The notes: a model not told the origin generated them from the sequence alone. A stretch of DNA of 64,000 nucleotides from Bdellovibrionaceae bacterium UBA6776 (GCA_002453155.1 DKGG01000025.1:1-64000); one strand, 5' to 3'; numbered from the stretch's first letter, positions 8,034 through 17,080 are shown. A program made the numbers and translations.

Positions 8034-8910
8034 TTCCCGCACCTACATCCTTCCCACGGCATTTGGTGTGGTGTTTGGGCTTGTGGTTTTGGTCTTGCTT
8101 CTGATGGCGATCGGATACAACAACAACTTGATTTACATTTACACCTTTTCTTTAGCGAGTGCGTCCTTTGTGACCATGTACTTTACCAATCGCAATGTGG
8201 AAGTTTTAAATTTTCAATCTCTCAGCTCTGAAACCTTATTTGCAGGAGAGGAGGGCGAGGTGAAAGTTCGACTTCAGAATTCGTCCAGTTGGCGCGTTCA
8301 AGACGCCCACTTGAACTTTGAAAAATCCAAGTCTTTTTCTAAATTTGAAGTGGATCCTCAGGAGAGTCCCTTTCAAACGGTGACTTTGTATTGGGGGCCT
8401 CAAGAACGAGGCTATGTGGAGCCTCCAAAGGTGGTTCTTTCCAGCGATTTTCCCATTCAGATCTTTCGATCTTGGAAGGTGTTTCGGTCTAAAGATCCCC
8501 TTTTGGTCTTTCCTCGTCGGGTTGGAGAATGGGAATATCCCATGGGTCTACAAGATCGAGAGGTCATGAATCAGATGGGACTTTTTCGAGACCATCGAGA
8601 GTATCAAAGTACAGATTCTCCTCAGAAAATGGATTGGAAGGCTTCGGCAAAAACCCAGCAGCTGTTGGTCAAAAACTTCGAGGGTGAAGAGGAGCAAAGT
8701 CTAAATTTTGAATGGCGCCACACAAAAGACCTTTTGGATTTTGAAAAGCGAATTTCGCAACTGAGTTTGTGGGTGGATCGTGCGGAAAAAGAAGGGCGCA
8801 GGTACTCTTTGACCACACCTCACTTTAAGTCCGGTGAAGGACAGGGCGCTCATCATATGAAAAAGTGCTTGGGACATTTGGCGCTTCTGTCGCTCGAGGA
8901 CGTCCAATGA
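7969..8910 (+). CDS. DUF58 protein, membrane-anchored (operon 1)
   Basis: 313 residues from the ATG at 7969, preceded by GGGAGGGAA; the gene overlaps the moxR 3' end by 65 bases. Two transmembrane helices (residues ~25-75) are followed by the DUF58 region, whose conserved box reads REYQSTDSPQKMDWKASAKT with TQQLLVKNFEGE after it. DUF58 proteins usually sit with MoxR and transglutaminase/VWA genes. The frame is also open upstream to 7918, but that start has no ribosome binding site. Confidence 0.88.
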   Translation: MVLKKASNGLKSLRFKRKSPSSSRTYILPTAFGVVFGLVVLVLLLMAIGYNNNLIYIYTFSLASASFVTMYFTNRNVEVLNFQSLSSETLFAGEEGEVKVRLQNSSSWRVQDAHLNFEKSKSFSKFEVDPQESPFQTVTLYWGPQERGYVEPPKVVLSSDFPIQIFRSWKVFRSKDPLLVFPRRVGEWEYPMGLQDREVMNQMGLFRDHREYQSTDSPQKMDWKASAKTQQLLVKNFEGEEEQSLNFEWRHTKDLLDFEKRISQLSLWVDRAEKEGRRYSLTTPHFKSGEGQGAHHMKKCLGHLALLSLEDVQ

Positions 8911-10871
8911 ATCGAAAGTTTTACGACCAGCCGTCCCTTTATTTGTCATTGATTGTAACTTTGGCTCTTGCCGCCGTGGAAGTTCCTTTTTGGATCAGTA
9001 TCTTTTGCAGCCTTTTATTTTTGTGGAAGTGGTTGGTCGAGAAGATGAATTTTGGGGGCGTCTCTCGGTTTTGGACCTCATTGCTGTCTGTGGTTTTATT
9101 TGTCGTGATCTACATTCAGCGCGGTGAAATTTTAGCCCAGATTCCTTCCATGACTCTTTTGATGGGATTGGCGGCATTGAAGGTGATGGATTATCAAAAC
9201 CAAAGGGATCATAAATTTTTGGTTTTGTTTGGATTTGTGCTGGTCGCCCTGAAATCAATTTTCTCTGTGGATCTTTATGCCTTTGTTCCTGGCCTGTTGG
9301 CATTTTTTGGATTTTGGATCAGCCTTTACCCTCAAAAGACCAAGGGACGATGGTTGTTGATTTCTCGAACGGCGGTTTTGGCTTTTCCGCTTTTGGGTCT
9401 TTTGTTTTTTGCCTTTCCGCGGATCGTGGTTCCCTGGGCGATGAAGCGAGGGGCGCCCACAGCCACCATGGGTTTTTCCGGAGAAGTGGCGCCTGGATCC
9501 ATTTCTCGTTTGGCGCAAAACAACCAGTTGGTTTTTCGCGCCCAGCTGTTTGATCGGGTTGAAACTGCATCCTCTTTGTATTGGAGAGGCAATGTCTTAA
9601 CGCGGTCTTATGGATTGTACTGGCCTTTTTCCACACCGGCGAATTCGAGAGTCACTGAAAATCTTCCTGCGGATTTGCTGAATCCTAAACAAAGTTTTGA
9701 ATATGAAGTGATTTTAGAGCCGGGGTCGAAGGGATTTTTGTTTACACTGGATGGGGCCATATCTGTTTCTTCGACCATGTTTGCCGTTGAAAAATTTCGG
9801 CACCAGGTTTATCGGACTCAACCCTTCTTTAGAAAATCCCAATCCTACCGAGCACGATCGGTTTTTCCCTTGGAAAATGTGCGAAGGATTCCTCATGTTC
9901 TGCCAACCAAGCAAGAGACTGCCGTGGGTTCTTTGGGGCCCAAAAGTGATGAGTGGGTCAAAGACATTCGGAATCGATTCGCGGACTCTAAAGATCGACT
10001 GCGGCAGTTGGAGACGTTTTTCAGTCAAAAGGATTTTGTCTATACTTTGAGTCCGGGTGTGTATTTGAAAAATGATTTGGATGAGTTTCTTTTTGAGCGC
10101 AGAAAAGGCTTTTGTGAACACTTTGCGGGGGCCTACGCCAGTCTTGCGCGGGCCTTGGGAATTCCCTCTCGAGTGGTGGTGGGATATCAGGGAGGACGTT
10201 TCAATTTGGTTGGGAATTTTTGGGCGGTCACTCAAAGAGATGCCCATGCTTGGGTGGAAGTCTATGTAGATGGGCATTGGCAAAGGGTGGATCCCACAGA
10301 GTGGGTCGCTCCACTGAGACTTTCTATGGGAGGTCAGGATTTTTTCAGCTTGCCTCTTCAAGAGCAAATGCAATGGGCCCGTTTGAAATCATGGAGGCGG
10401 CCTGGCGAAAGTGATTTGACGGTGTTGCAGGCCTTGGATTTGTGGATGGAAAATGTGAACTATCTTTGGACCTCGTTCATTCTGGATTTCAGTGCTTCAG
10501 ATCAAAGGGAGTTGTGGGAAGAAGGTCTTAAAACCATCGGTCTTTTTGTATTGATTGGAGTTTTGTCGGTTGTTTTTGCGTTGAATCTCTTGCGTCAGAT
10601 TTCAAGACGCCGATTTCGTAAAAGTGAAATGGATCTCCTCACACAAAAGATCTTTCAGTGGGGAGCAAATCGTGGAGTGGCCTATTTGCCGGGCCAAGCT
10701 CCATTGAGCTACTTGAGGGAGTTGGAGCGGGGGTTTTCTTCTCAAAAGGAATTTTTCCAAAAATTTTCTGACTTTTACGAGAGGGTGAAGTATTTGGAAG
10801 AGGAGTGTTCAAAGGCTCAAGTGAAAGGACTTTTGAGAGAGTGGAAACAGGTTCAATCAAAGGAGTCGTAA
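8907..10871 (+). CDS. TgpA-like membrane transglutaminase
   Basis: 654 residues from the ATG at 8907, overlapping the DUF58 stop (ATGA). Five or six N-terminal transmembrane helices are followed by a periplasmic transglutaminase-like domain with a Cys-His-Asp triad: GFCEHFAGAYASLARALGIP, then RDAHAWVEVYV and WQRVDPTEW. One more transmembrane helix (~res 560-580) precedes a cytosolic DUF4129-like tail (LSYLRELE...). This is the TgpA layout. Predicted role: envelope protein cross-linking or proteolysis, with MoxR acting from the cytosol. Confidence 0.9.
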   Translation: MNRKFYDQPSLYLSLIVTLALAAVEVPFWISIFCSLLFLWKWLVEKMNFGGVSRFWTSLLSVVLFVVIYIQRGEILAQIPSMTLLMGLAALKVMDYQNQRDHKFLVLFGFVLVALKSIFSVDLYAFVPGLLAFFGFWISLYPQKTKGRWLLISRTAVLAFPLLGLLFFAFPRIVVPWAMKRGAPTATMGFSGEVAPGSISRLAQNNQLVFRAQLFDRVETASSLYWRGNVLTRSYGLYWPFSTPANSRVTENLPADLLNPKQSFEYEVILEPGSKGFLFTLDGAISVSSTMFAVEKFRHQVYRTQPFFRKSQSYRARSVFPLENVRRIPHVLPTKQETAVGSLGPKSDEWVKDIRNRFADSKDRLRQLETFFSQKDFVYTLSPGVYLKNDLDEFLFERRKGFCEHFAGAYASLARALGIPSRVVVGYQGGRFNLVGNFWAVTQRDAHAWVEVYVDGHWQRVDPTEWVAPLRLSMGGQDFFSLPLQEQMQWARLKSWRRPGESDLTVLQALDLWMENVNYLWTSFILDFSASDQRELWEEGLKTIGLFVLIGVLSVVFALNLLRQISRRRFRKSEMDLLTQKIFQWGANRGVAYLPGQAPLSYLRELERGFSSQKEFFQKFSDFYERVKYLEEECSKAQVKGLLREWKQVQSKES

Positions 10872-10874
10872 AAA

Positions 10875-13061
10875 ATGAACGTGGATGATTCATCAATTTC
10901 GTTCAAAGTGAAGGGCATGAGCTGTGCGTCCTGTGTGGGGCGGGTGGAAAAGGCCCTTCAAAATGTGGACGGCGTCAAAGAGGTTTCGGTCAATTTGGTC
11001 ACGGAAACCGCCAAGGTTGAATTTGATCACGAAATCAAATCAGAAGATCAGACTCATGTTTTGCAGGCTGTGGACAAAGCGGGATATCGAGGATTTTTAG
11101 ATGAAGACACTGAGACCTCCGAAGAATCTGATGGGGAACTGAAGAAAGAAGGCCGATTTGTTTTAGCAGGTGCTCTTTTTTCAATTCCTTTGGTGCTTCC
11201 CATGTTCCTCCATCCTTTGGGAGTAAACTGGAGTCTCAATGGATGGTTGCAAATGGCTTTGACTCTTCCGGTACAGTTTGGAGTGGGTGCTCCTTTTTTT
11301 AAAGGCGCGTGGAAAGCTTTAAAGGCCCGCGCGGGAAACATGGATGTGTTGGTTGCGCTGGGGACTTTAGCGGCCTTTGGTTTGAGCCTTTACAATTTTT
11401 TTGGTCGCGGGAGTGCCGAACTTTATTTTGAAAGTGCGGCCGTGATCATCACTTTGGTTCGCCTGGGAAAATTCTTGGAGTTGAGAGCCAAAAAGCAAAC
11501 CACTTCGGCATTGCAGGCCTTAAGAGATCTGCGACCTAAAGTTGCTCGATGGATCAAAGGAACACGCTATGTGGAAATTCCGATCTCTGAGGTGAAAGAA
11601 GGCGACCTTGTTCTGGTGAAACCTGGGGAAAGCATTCCCGTGGATGGAGTTGTTGTCGAAGGAACAAGTCAGGTGGATGAATCTATGCTGACCGGAGAAA
11701 GTTTGCCCGTATCCAAAGAAAAGGACAGTGTTGTGACGGGAGGTTCGCTCAATGGCGAAGGAGCCTTGACGGTGCGAGCGGTCGCTGTTGGAAAAGATTC
11801 GGTGCTTTCAAAAATTATCTATGCGGTGGAAGAAGCTCAGGCCAAGAAAGCACCCATTCAAAAGTTGGTCGACCGTGTCAGTGAGATTTTTGTTCCCGTA
11901 GTGGTGTTGATTGCTATTTTTACCGCCATCGCTTGGGGTTTATGGACCGGAGACTGGGAATCTGCGTTGGTTCACAGCATTTCGGTTTTGGTCATTGCAT
12001 GCCCTTGTGCATTGGGTTTGGCAACACCGACTTCGGTGATGGTCGGAACAGGGGTTGGCGCACGAGAGGGTGTGTTGATAAAGAACTCAGAAGTTCTCGA
12101 GCAGTTGCAATCCGTACAGGTTGTGATCTTCGATAAAACAGGAACTTTAACAGAGGGGCATCCTCAACTTTCTCAAATAAAAATTTTCGGTGAAAATGAA
12201 AAAGAAATTTTAGAAATCTCTACTTCGCTCCAGGCTCAAAGTGAACATCCTTTGGCAAAGGCCTTCACAGAAAGGGCGGAAGAATGGAAGGTTTCTCCTC
12301 GCAATGCAGAAGAGTTCCAAGTGATTCCTGGAAAGGGCCTTCGAGGAAATGTGGAGGGAGAGACTTTCGTCCTTGGAACCAGAAAGTGGATCCAAGAAAT
12401 GGGAATCTCATTGTCTTCCGAAGTGGAATCTTTGAGTCAGAAATGGATGATGGAAGGGCAAAGTCTTTCGTTGTTGGTTCAGGTTTCACAGAAAAAAGTT
12501 TTGGGAATTTTTGGATTTGCAGATCCCATTAAAAAAGATTCCAAGAATGCATTAGAGAGTCTAAAGGCCATGGGAATCCGAACCGTATTGCTTTCCGGAG
12601 ACAATCAGGGAGCCGCGCAGCGTGTGGCTCAAGAGCTGAAAATGGACGAAGTCTTTGCGGAAGTATTGCCTACGGAGAAATCGGACAAGGTTCATGAATT
12701 GAAAGAGAAAAATCCGAATGCGGTGATCGCTATGGTGGGGGATGGCATTAACGATGCTCCAGCACTGGCCGCAGCGGATGTTGGAATGGCCATGTCCACA
12801 GGAACCGATGTAGCCATCAACACCGCGGGAGTCACTTTGATGCGTGGGCAGCCCAGTTTGGTTCCCATCGCCATTGACATATCAAAGGCCACCTACAGAA
12901 AGATTCAGCAAAATCTCTTCTGGGCCTTTATTTACAATGTGATTGGCATTCCTTTGGCTGCTCTGGGCTATCTCAACCCCATGTTTGCGGGAGCCGCCAT
13001 GGCCTTTAGCAGCGTGAGTGTCGTTGCAAACTCTTTGATGCTAAAACGATGGAAATCCTAA
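10875..13061 (+). CDS. copA: Copper-translocating P1B-type ATPase
   Basis: 728 residues. One N-terminal heavy-metal domain with GMSCASC (residues 14-20), then the P1B core: TGES actuator loop, CPCALG transmembrane metal site, DKTGTLTEGH phosphorylation site, HPLAKAF (the HP motif) and GDGINDAPAL hinge. CPC with a CxxC-type domain indicates Cu+/Ag+ export from the cytoplasm. It starts three bases after the transglutaminase stop and may be read through from that operon; a palindromic element follows immediately (13066). Many CopA proteins have two metal domains, this one has one. Confidence 0.95.
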   Translation: MNVDDSSISFKVKGMSCASCVGRVEKALQNVDGVKEVSVNLVTETAKVEFDHEIKSEDQTHVLQAVDKAGYRGFLDEDTETSEESDGELKKEGRFVLAGALFSIPLVLPMFLHPLGVNWSLNGWLQMALTLPVQFGVGAPFFKGAWKALKARAGNMDVLVALGTLAAFGLSLYNFFGRGSAELYFESAAVIITLVRLGKFLELRAKKQTTSALQALRDLRPKVARWIKGTRYVEIPISEVKEGDLVLVKPGESIPVDGVVVEGTSQVDESMLTGESLPVSKEKDSVVTGGSLNGEGALTVRAVAVGKDSVLSKIIYAVEEAQAKKAPIQKLVDRVSEIFVPVVVLIAIFTAIAWGLWTGDWESALVHSISVLVIACPCALGLATPTSVMVGTGVGAREGVLIKNSEVLEQLQSVQVVIFDKTGTLTEGHPQLSQIKIFGENEKEILEISTSLQAQSEHPLAKAFTERAEEWKVSPRNAEEFQVIPGKGLRGNVEGETFVLGTRKWIQEMGISLSSEVESLSQKWMMEGQSLSLLVQVSQKKVLGIFGFADPIKKDSKNALESLKAMGIRTVLLSGDNQGAAQRVAQELKMDEVFAEVLPTEKSDKVHELKEKNPNAVIAMVGDGINDAPALAAADVGMAMSTGTDVAINTAGVTLMRGQPSLVPIAIDISKATYRKIQQNLFWAFIYNVIGIPLAALGYLNPMFAGAAMAFSSVSVVANSLMLKRWKS

Positions 13062-13065
13062 GCGA

Positions 13066-13169
13066 ATTCTTTGTTTTTTTAAATGAAAGGGCTCTTTAAA
13101 TCGAGTTCCGCAACGCAGTGAGGACTGTTCGAAGATTTAAAGAGTCCTTTCATTCAAAAAACAAAGAAT
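13066..13169. repeat. Palindrome with constant core, family 2, copy 1
   Basis: Inverted arms 13066-13102 / 13134-13169 pair almost fully over ~36 bases (attctttgttttttt...ctctttaaatc). They flank a 31-base core 13103-13133 that starts gagttccgca and ends gaggactgttcgaa. The same core with unrelated arms lies at 58354-58447. Within the core AGT(T)CC pairs GGACT, followed by a G.A mismatch and CA/TG. It sits between copA and mscS and could act as a transcription stop, although no U-run follows on the + strand. Confidence 0.9.
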
Positions 13170-13210
13170 AGATTGGCATTTCAAGTGAGCTTTTAGGGAA
13201 AGAGGTGTTC

Positions 13211-14815
13211 GTGAAATCAGTAGCATTAAAATGGATTGCGGGTTTGTTGATGGTTGCGGGATTTTCGGCATGGGGATCCTCTTGGACTCCCGTGCGGACC
13301 GACAATCCTCGAGACACCATGAAAACTTTTATGACGGCGATGAACGACTATGCAGAAGGGGTTCGAAACCAGGATGAACAATTGCGAGCGCGCATCCAGG
13401 ATGCAATTCGTTGCTTTGCCCCGGCGCCGAACACGGGCTTAAAGGGAGAAAGGGACAAAGAAGCCGCGGCAATTGCGTTAAAGGAGACCATTGACCGTGT
13501 GATTGTTGTGGATTTCGATAGGATTCCAGAAGCTCCTGAGGGGGACCGATGGCGTCTTAAAGACACAGAGATTGTGTTGAAGCCAATCACTCAAGGGGAG
13601 CGCTCCGGGGAATGGTTGATCACTTATGACACCTGGTCTCGTGCGTCGCATTTTTTTCGAATTGTAAAGGATGATCCGTATCTGGAGGGGACTGGAAAAG
13701 GGGCCATGTACTCCCAACCTCTGGTGGAAAAAATGGTTCCACCATGGTCCAAAGAAGAGATCTTAGGGCTTCAGAAGTGGCAGTGGTTAGGGATGTTGGC
13801 GGCTTTGATTCTTGGATTTGTTGTGAAGTTTTTTTCCGAGATGCTGTTGGATCTTTTAAGAAACTTGAGTTTTGTTTCAAAAATACCTTGGAAAGAAAAT
13901 CTTATTTTGGCTTCAGAAAAGCCATTGGGACTTATTCTGGCCACCGTATTTTGGTATGTCTCGCTTATTTTTTTGGAAGTCAGTGGTCTTCCCTTCACTC
14001 TTTTCAATGGTGTCATTCAAGTGGTGTTGGGGGGATCGTTGATTTGGGGAGCTTATCGAACCATTGCCGTGGGTAGAGAGTATTTTTCCTTTCGAGCAAG
14101 TCTGACAGAGAGCACTTTGGATGACCAACTGGTTCCGTTTGTGGAAAAGACTTTGAAAGTCTTGGTGGTCATTCTCGGGGTGCTGATGGTTCTTCAGAAT
14201 ATGGGAATCAATGTGTTGTCTTTGCTTGCAGGACTTGGACTTGGAGGTTTGGCTTTTGCCTTGGCGGCCAAAGACACGGCAGCGAATCTGTTTGGATCGA
14301 TTATGATCTTGGTGGATCGTCCCTTCAAAGTGGGGGATTGGGTGGTTGTAGGAGAAGTGGAAGGAACCGTGGAAGAAATTGGCTTTCGCTCCACCCGTGT
14401 TCGCACCTTTTACAATTCTTTGATTTCGGTTCCCAATTCGATGATGGTGACGGCCACCATTGACAACATGGGAATGCGTCAATATCGACGCGTGACTCAA
14501 AAGTTAGGGCTTACTTACGACACTCCTCCCGAAAAGTTGGAAGCCTTTGTTGAGGGCGTGAAAGAGATTCTTCGAACTCACGAAAACACTCGTAAAGATT
14601 ATTTTCACGTGGTGTTCTCTGGTTACATGGATTCGTCTTTGGAAATTTTGGTGTACTTTTTTGTGGAGGCCGAGGATTGGACCGAAGAGCTGTTGGCCAA
14701 AGAAGAAATTTTCTTAAAAATCTTAAAGCTTGCCAAAGAAGTTTCTGTGGAATTTGCCTTTCCCACACGCACCGTTCATGTGGAGTCCGGCTCTGAAGTT
14801 TCTCCTCTTGCATAA
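13211..14815 (+). CDS. MscS-family mechanosensitive channel
   Basis: About 534 residues. I prefer the GTG at 13211 (AGAGG five bases upstream) to the GTG at 13205, which overlaps that site. A signal peptide (ALKWIAGLLMVAGFSAWG) precedes a ~150-residue periplasmic domain, four or so transmembrane helices, and the MscS pore helix (AGLGLGGLAFALAAKDTAAN) with the beta-domain motif DRPFKVGDWVVVGEVEGTV and RSTRVRTFYNSLISVPNS. It is longer than E. coli MscS (286 residues) because of the periplasmic N-terminus. Likely role: osmotic safety valve. Confidence 0.92.
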   Translation: MKSVALKWIAGLLMVAGFSAWGSSWTPVRTDNPRDTMKTFMTAMNDYAEGVRNQDEQLRARIQDAIRCFAPAPNTGLKGERDKEAAAIALKETIDRVIVVDFDRIPEAPEGDRWRLKDTEIVLKPITQGERSGEWLITYDTWSRASHFFRIVKDDPYLEGTGKGAMYSQPLVEKMVPPWSKEEILGLQKWQWLGMLAALILGFVVKFFSEMLLDLLRNLSFVSKIPWKENLILASEKPLGLILATVFWYVSLIFLEVSGLPFTLFNGVIQVVLGGSLIWGAYRTIAVGREYFSFRASLTESTLDDQLVPFVEKTLKVLVVILGVLMVLQNMGINVLSLLAGLGLGGLAFALAAKDTAANLFGSIMILVDRPFKVGDWVVVGEVEGTVEEIGFRSTRVRTFYNSLISVPNSMMVTATIDNMGMRQYRRVTQKLGLTYDTPPEKLEAFVEGVKEILRTHENTRKDYFHVVFSGYMDSSLEILVYFFVEAEDWTEELLAKEEIFLKILKLAKEVSVEFAFPTRTVHVESGSEVSPLA

Positions 14816-14831
14816 TTCATTGCATTTAAAA

Positions 14832-14867
14832 CTCTAGGAAAATTGAGTGATATCAATTTTCCTAGAG
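14832..14867. terminator. Perfect 15-bp palindrome after mscS
   Basis: CTCTAGGAAAATTGA (14832-14846) pairs perfectly with TCAATTTTCCTAGAG (14853-14867), 6-base loop. It follows the mscS stop by 17 bases. No U-run follows, so a terminator role is only likely from position. It shares the outer bases ACTCTAG...CTAGAGAGAG with the palindrome at 3404-3447. Confidence 0.6.
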
Positions 14868-14998
14868 AGAGATTCATAATGGAACCACTGTTGAAAAACT
14901 TCTAGGTGACGCAATCACCCCTGACATCTTTGGTGATCATCGAATACCACTCTCTTCGCTTTCAATTTCACCAAGAGAAACAACAGTGAGGAGCAACG

Positions 14999-15613
14999 AT
15001 GAAACAAAAAATTTTTTTAAGCGCGTTAGTATTCACTCTTTCGGGAATTTGGACTCAGGCTTTTTCCGCAATTCCACCACACGAATCAAGTTCAAATACT
15101 GAGGAAATATCGCTGTCTGAAGTCCCCGAGGCCATGGTCTCACACATAGATTGGGAAGTTTACATCGTGGATGGCGATCAACTTTCCATGGATCTCAATT
15201 TTTTTGAAGATCAAGAGATCTTTGGTCAAGAGGGACTTTTGGAAGAGCTTTTAGAATATGAAAAAATCGCTTCCAGAAAAAATCATGGAAAGAGAAAAGA
15301 ACCAAAAGCTTTAAAAAGAACCTGTGTGGCACAAAATGGAAAAGCGTCCTGGTACAGTGGTGCACAAAAAACGGCGAATGGTGAAAACTACAACGAAAAT
15401 GACCTTACGGCCGCTCACAAAACCATTCCGTTTCATTCGCTGGTCAAAGTGACATACAAGGGTAGGTCTGTGGTTGTGCGCATCAACGACGCAGGCCCAT
15501 ACATTTCGGGACGAGTGATTGATCTTTCTCGTGCCGCTGCAAAGGCCATAGGCATTATTGAAAAGGGAGTGGCTAACGTGCAGGTTCAGATTCTGCGCTG
15601 TGGACGGGGATAA
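14999..15613 (+). CDS. rlpA: RlpA-like double-psi beta-barrel protein
   Basis: 204 residues with a signal peptide (FLSALVFTLSGIWTQAFSA) and no lipobox. The N-terminal ~100 residues are acidic and unique. The C-terminal domain is the RlpA double-psi beta-barrel: GKASWYSG, TANGENYNENDLTAAHKTIPF, VRINDAGPYISGRVIDLS, AAKAIG. RlpA proteins cleave or bind denuded peptidoglycan glycans near septa. Starts ~130 bases after the mscS palindrome with GAGGAG upstream. No SPOR domain, unlike E. coli RlpA. Confidence 0.87.
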   Translation: MKQKIFLSALVFTLSGIWTQAFSAIPPHESSSNTEEISLSEVPEAMVSHIDWEVYIVDGDQLSMDLNFFEDQEIFGQEGLLEELLEYEKIASRKNHGKRKEPKALKRTCVAQNGKASWYSGAQKTANGENYNENDLTAAHKTIPFHSLVKVTYKGRSVVVRINDAGPYISGRVIDLSRAAAKAIGIIEKGVANVQVQILRCGRG

Positions 15614-15665
15614 GGGTTTCAGTTTGAGTTCTTTTGACACTCATGAAGAGAGTTGAACCAGATTT

Positions 15666-15977
15666 TTAACGGGTTGGGAAATCCTTCCCCACCCGTTGAA
15701 TGTGCTCCTTCAAATCTGAATTTTCGATCTGGTGAAACAATGAAAGATCAATCGAGTAGGGCAGCAGCAGATCATCCAATTCGGATTCAATCTGAAGCAA
15801 ATCTGAGGTTGAGAGGTTTTCACCGACCAAAGTCAGATCAATGTCCGAGGAAGGCTTAAAATTCCCCATGGCTCGTGACCCATAGACAATGGCTCTTTCA
15901 ATTTGAGAATGTCTCTTTAAAACAGATCCGATCTTTTGAAGCGACGCTTGCGAAAGTCCAAACAAATTCTTTGTCAT
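15666..15977 (-). CDS. mntA: MntA-type nucleotidyltransferase antitoxin
   Basis: 103 residues. The MNT signature GSx10DxD is exact (GSRAMGNFKPSSDID), with a third acidic position in YSIDLSL. It overlaps the HEPN gene by 4 bases, the standard order hepT-mntA. In the characterised HepT-MntA systems the antitoxin neutralises the HEPN toxin by adding AMP residues to a tyrosine in the toxin active site. All residues needed for that reaction appear intact. Confidence 0.9.
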   Translation of the reverse strand: MTKNLFGLSQASLQKIGSVLKRHSQIERAIVYGSRAMGNFKPSSDIDLTLVGENLSTSDLLQIESELDDLLLPYSIDLSLFHQIENSDLKEHIQRVGKDFPTR

Positions 15978-16345
15978 GATTTTTTTTGAATCTCGCTCAT
16001 CTTATCTACAATGTCGTCCGCAGTGCTCTGATTGTAGGTGTGTGAAGTTTGGTTGCGGCTGTGAATCATTTCCATCCAAGGTTCGCCATCTGAGATCAGG
16101 CCGGCTTTGAAAGCCTCTCGGGTGGCATCACGGGAGCCCATGATGGAAGTGTTTCCTTGAAATTTAAAATAGTCTCTTAAGAGATTCCAGGCCAATTCAT
16201 GGGTGAACTCAAAGGCTTGAATGACACCTTGTTTTTCTAAACGTGAGAGTTCTCTTTGTTGAGCCAGTTCAACAGCGGAGTTGAGTTGAGACAATGCTTG
16301 GGAAAAGCTGTTGAGTTTTTGGTGCCAGCGGACGTCTTGGTCCAT
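15974..16345 (-). CDS. hepT: HepT-type HEPN ribonuclease toxin
   Basis: About 123 residues from the ATG at 16345, which has AAAGGG at a proper distance (a TTG at 16363 is also in frame). All-helical HI0074-like HEPN protein. The active-site box RX4HXY is present as RNQTSHTY, including the tyrosine that MntA AMPylates. It lies 36 bases behind the 3' end of tRNA-Gln on the same strand, so the toxin-antitoxin genes are probably on the tRNA transcript or use its terminator region. HEPN toxins of this family cut RNA, in at least one studied case tRNA 3' ends. Confidence 0.9.
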   Translation of the reverse strand: MDQDVRWHQKLNSFSQALSQLNSAVELAQQRELSRLEKQGVIQAFEFTHELAWNLLRDYFKFQGNTSIMGSRDATREAFKAGLISDGEPWMEMIHSRNQTSHTYNQSTADDIVDKMSEIQKKS

Positions 16346-16381
16346 CAAAAGCCCTTTCTTCAAAAAGTAAAAGGCAAAGAG

Positions 16382-16457
16382 TGGATGGGGCGGCAGGACT
16401 CGAACCTGCGAATGACAGAATCAAAATCTGTTGGCTTACCAACTTGCCGACGCCCCA
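16382..16457 (-). tRNA. tRNA-Gln (UUG)
   Basis: The minus strand folds as a full cloverleaf: acceptor TGGGGCG/CGCCCCA, D-stem GGC/GCC, anticodon stem ACAGA/TCTGT with loop TTTTGAT (anticodon TTG), and T-arm GCAGG-TTCGAGT-CCTGC. The U1-A72 pair is typical of tRNA-Gln. The discriminator is T and CCA is encoded (16382-16384 as tgg on the + strand). Confidence 0.96.
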
Positions 16458-16641
16458 ACAGGAAAAATTGTGAATCCTCTTTTTGGCGCGAAGAGCTGGA
16501 AATGGCAAGGAAAAATTAAAGCGACCACCCAGATAATCCCCAAAAAACCACTTAAAAATGCCCGCAAAATGAGCTTTTCAAGAAGATGTGGGCCACTGGT
16601 GAGCCGGGGAGGCTGATCTCGAGCAAAGTATGCCCCTTATG

Positions 16642-16669
16642 GTCGGAGGGGTGCTCCTCCCCACCCGAC
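16642..16669. other. GC-rich hairpin upstream of tRNA-Gln
   Basis: GTCGG-A-GGGG pairs with CCCC-AC-CCGAC around a short loop. It lies between the spoVG stop (16691, minus) and tRNA-Gln. No T-run follows on either strand. It may be the spoVG transcript end or part of an unannotated RNA. Confidence 0.5.
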
Positions 16670-16690
16670 AAGGCACGCTTCAGAAGAAGC

Positions 16691-16975
16691 TTAAGGAATC
16701 TCCTTCAAACCCTCACCCAAAGATTCCACCTCTGCCTTATAGGCATCGAAAATGCTCTTTTCAATATGGTCTCGGGTCTCTTGATTCAAAGGGTGGGCAA
16801 TGTCTTTAAACTGACCGTCTTTGCGCTTTTTAGAAGGCATGGCCACGAACAATCCATCATGTCCTTTAATGATTTTTAAATCACGAATCACAAAACAATC
16901 ATCAATGGTAATGGTGATATAAGCCTTCAGTCGGTCTTCATTCACAGGGAAAACTTTAACGTCGGTGATTTTCAT
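16691..16975 (-). CDS. spoVG: SpoVG regulator
   Basis: 94 residues covering the whole SpoVG family: MKITDVKVFPVNEDRLKAY at the start, DDCFVIRDLKIIKG, then the nucleic-acid-binding stretch FVAMPSKKRKDGQFKDIAHP and a C-terminal helix. GGAG lies seven bases before the ATG. SpoVG is a small site-specific DNA/RNA-binding regulator best known from Firmicutes and spirochetes, and is widespread in Bdellovibrio and myxobacteria. Monocistronic between a terminator (17047-17080) and tRNA-Gln. Confidence 0.95.
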   Translation of the reverse strand: MKITDVKVFPVNEDRLKAYITITIDDCFVIRDLKIIKGHDGLFVAMPSKKRKDGQFKDIAHPLNQETRDHIEKSIFDAYKAEVESLGEGLKEIP

Positions 16976-17046
16976 AAGAGTCTCCAGTTGTGTTCAAGCT
17001 GATAAATACTTTTCGGCTCAAACTCACCTGGACTAAAGGCGGTAAC

Positions 17047-17080
17047 GAAAAGAAGTGTTTCAAAACGAAACACTTCTTCT
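17047..17080 (-). terminator. Terminator after the S74 fibre gene
   Basis: On the minus strand AAGAAGTGTTTC pairs with GAAACACTTCTT followed by TTC. It lies 27 bases beyond the stop of the fibre gene and 72 bases before the spoVG start. Confidence 0.8.

Noticed and set aside
16256..16519. Plus-strand frame reading GRQDSNLRMTESKSVGLPTCRRP.
   Set aside because: This is the typical spurious translation of a reverse-strand tRNA; it covers tRNA-Gln.
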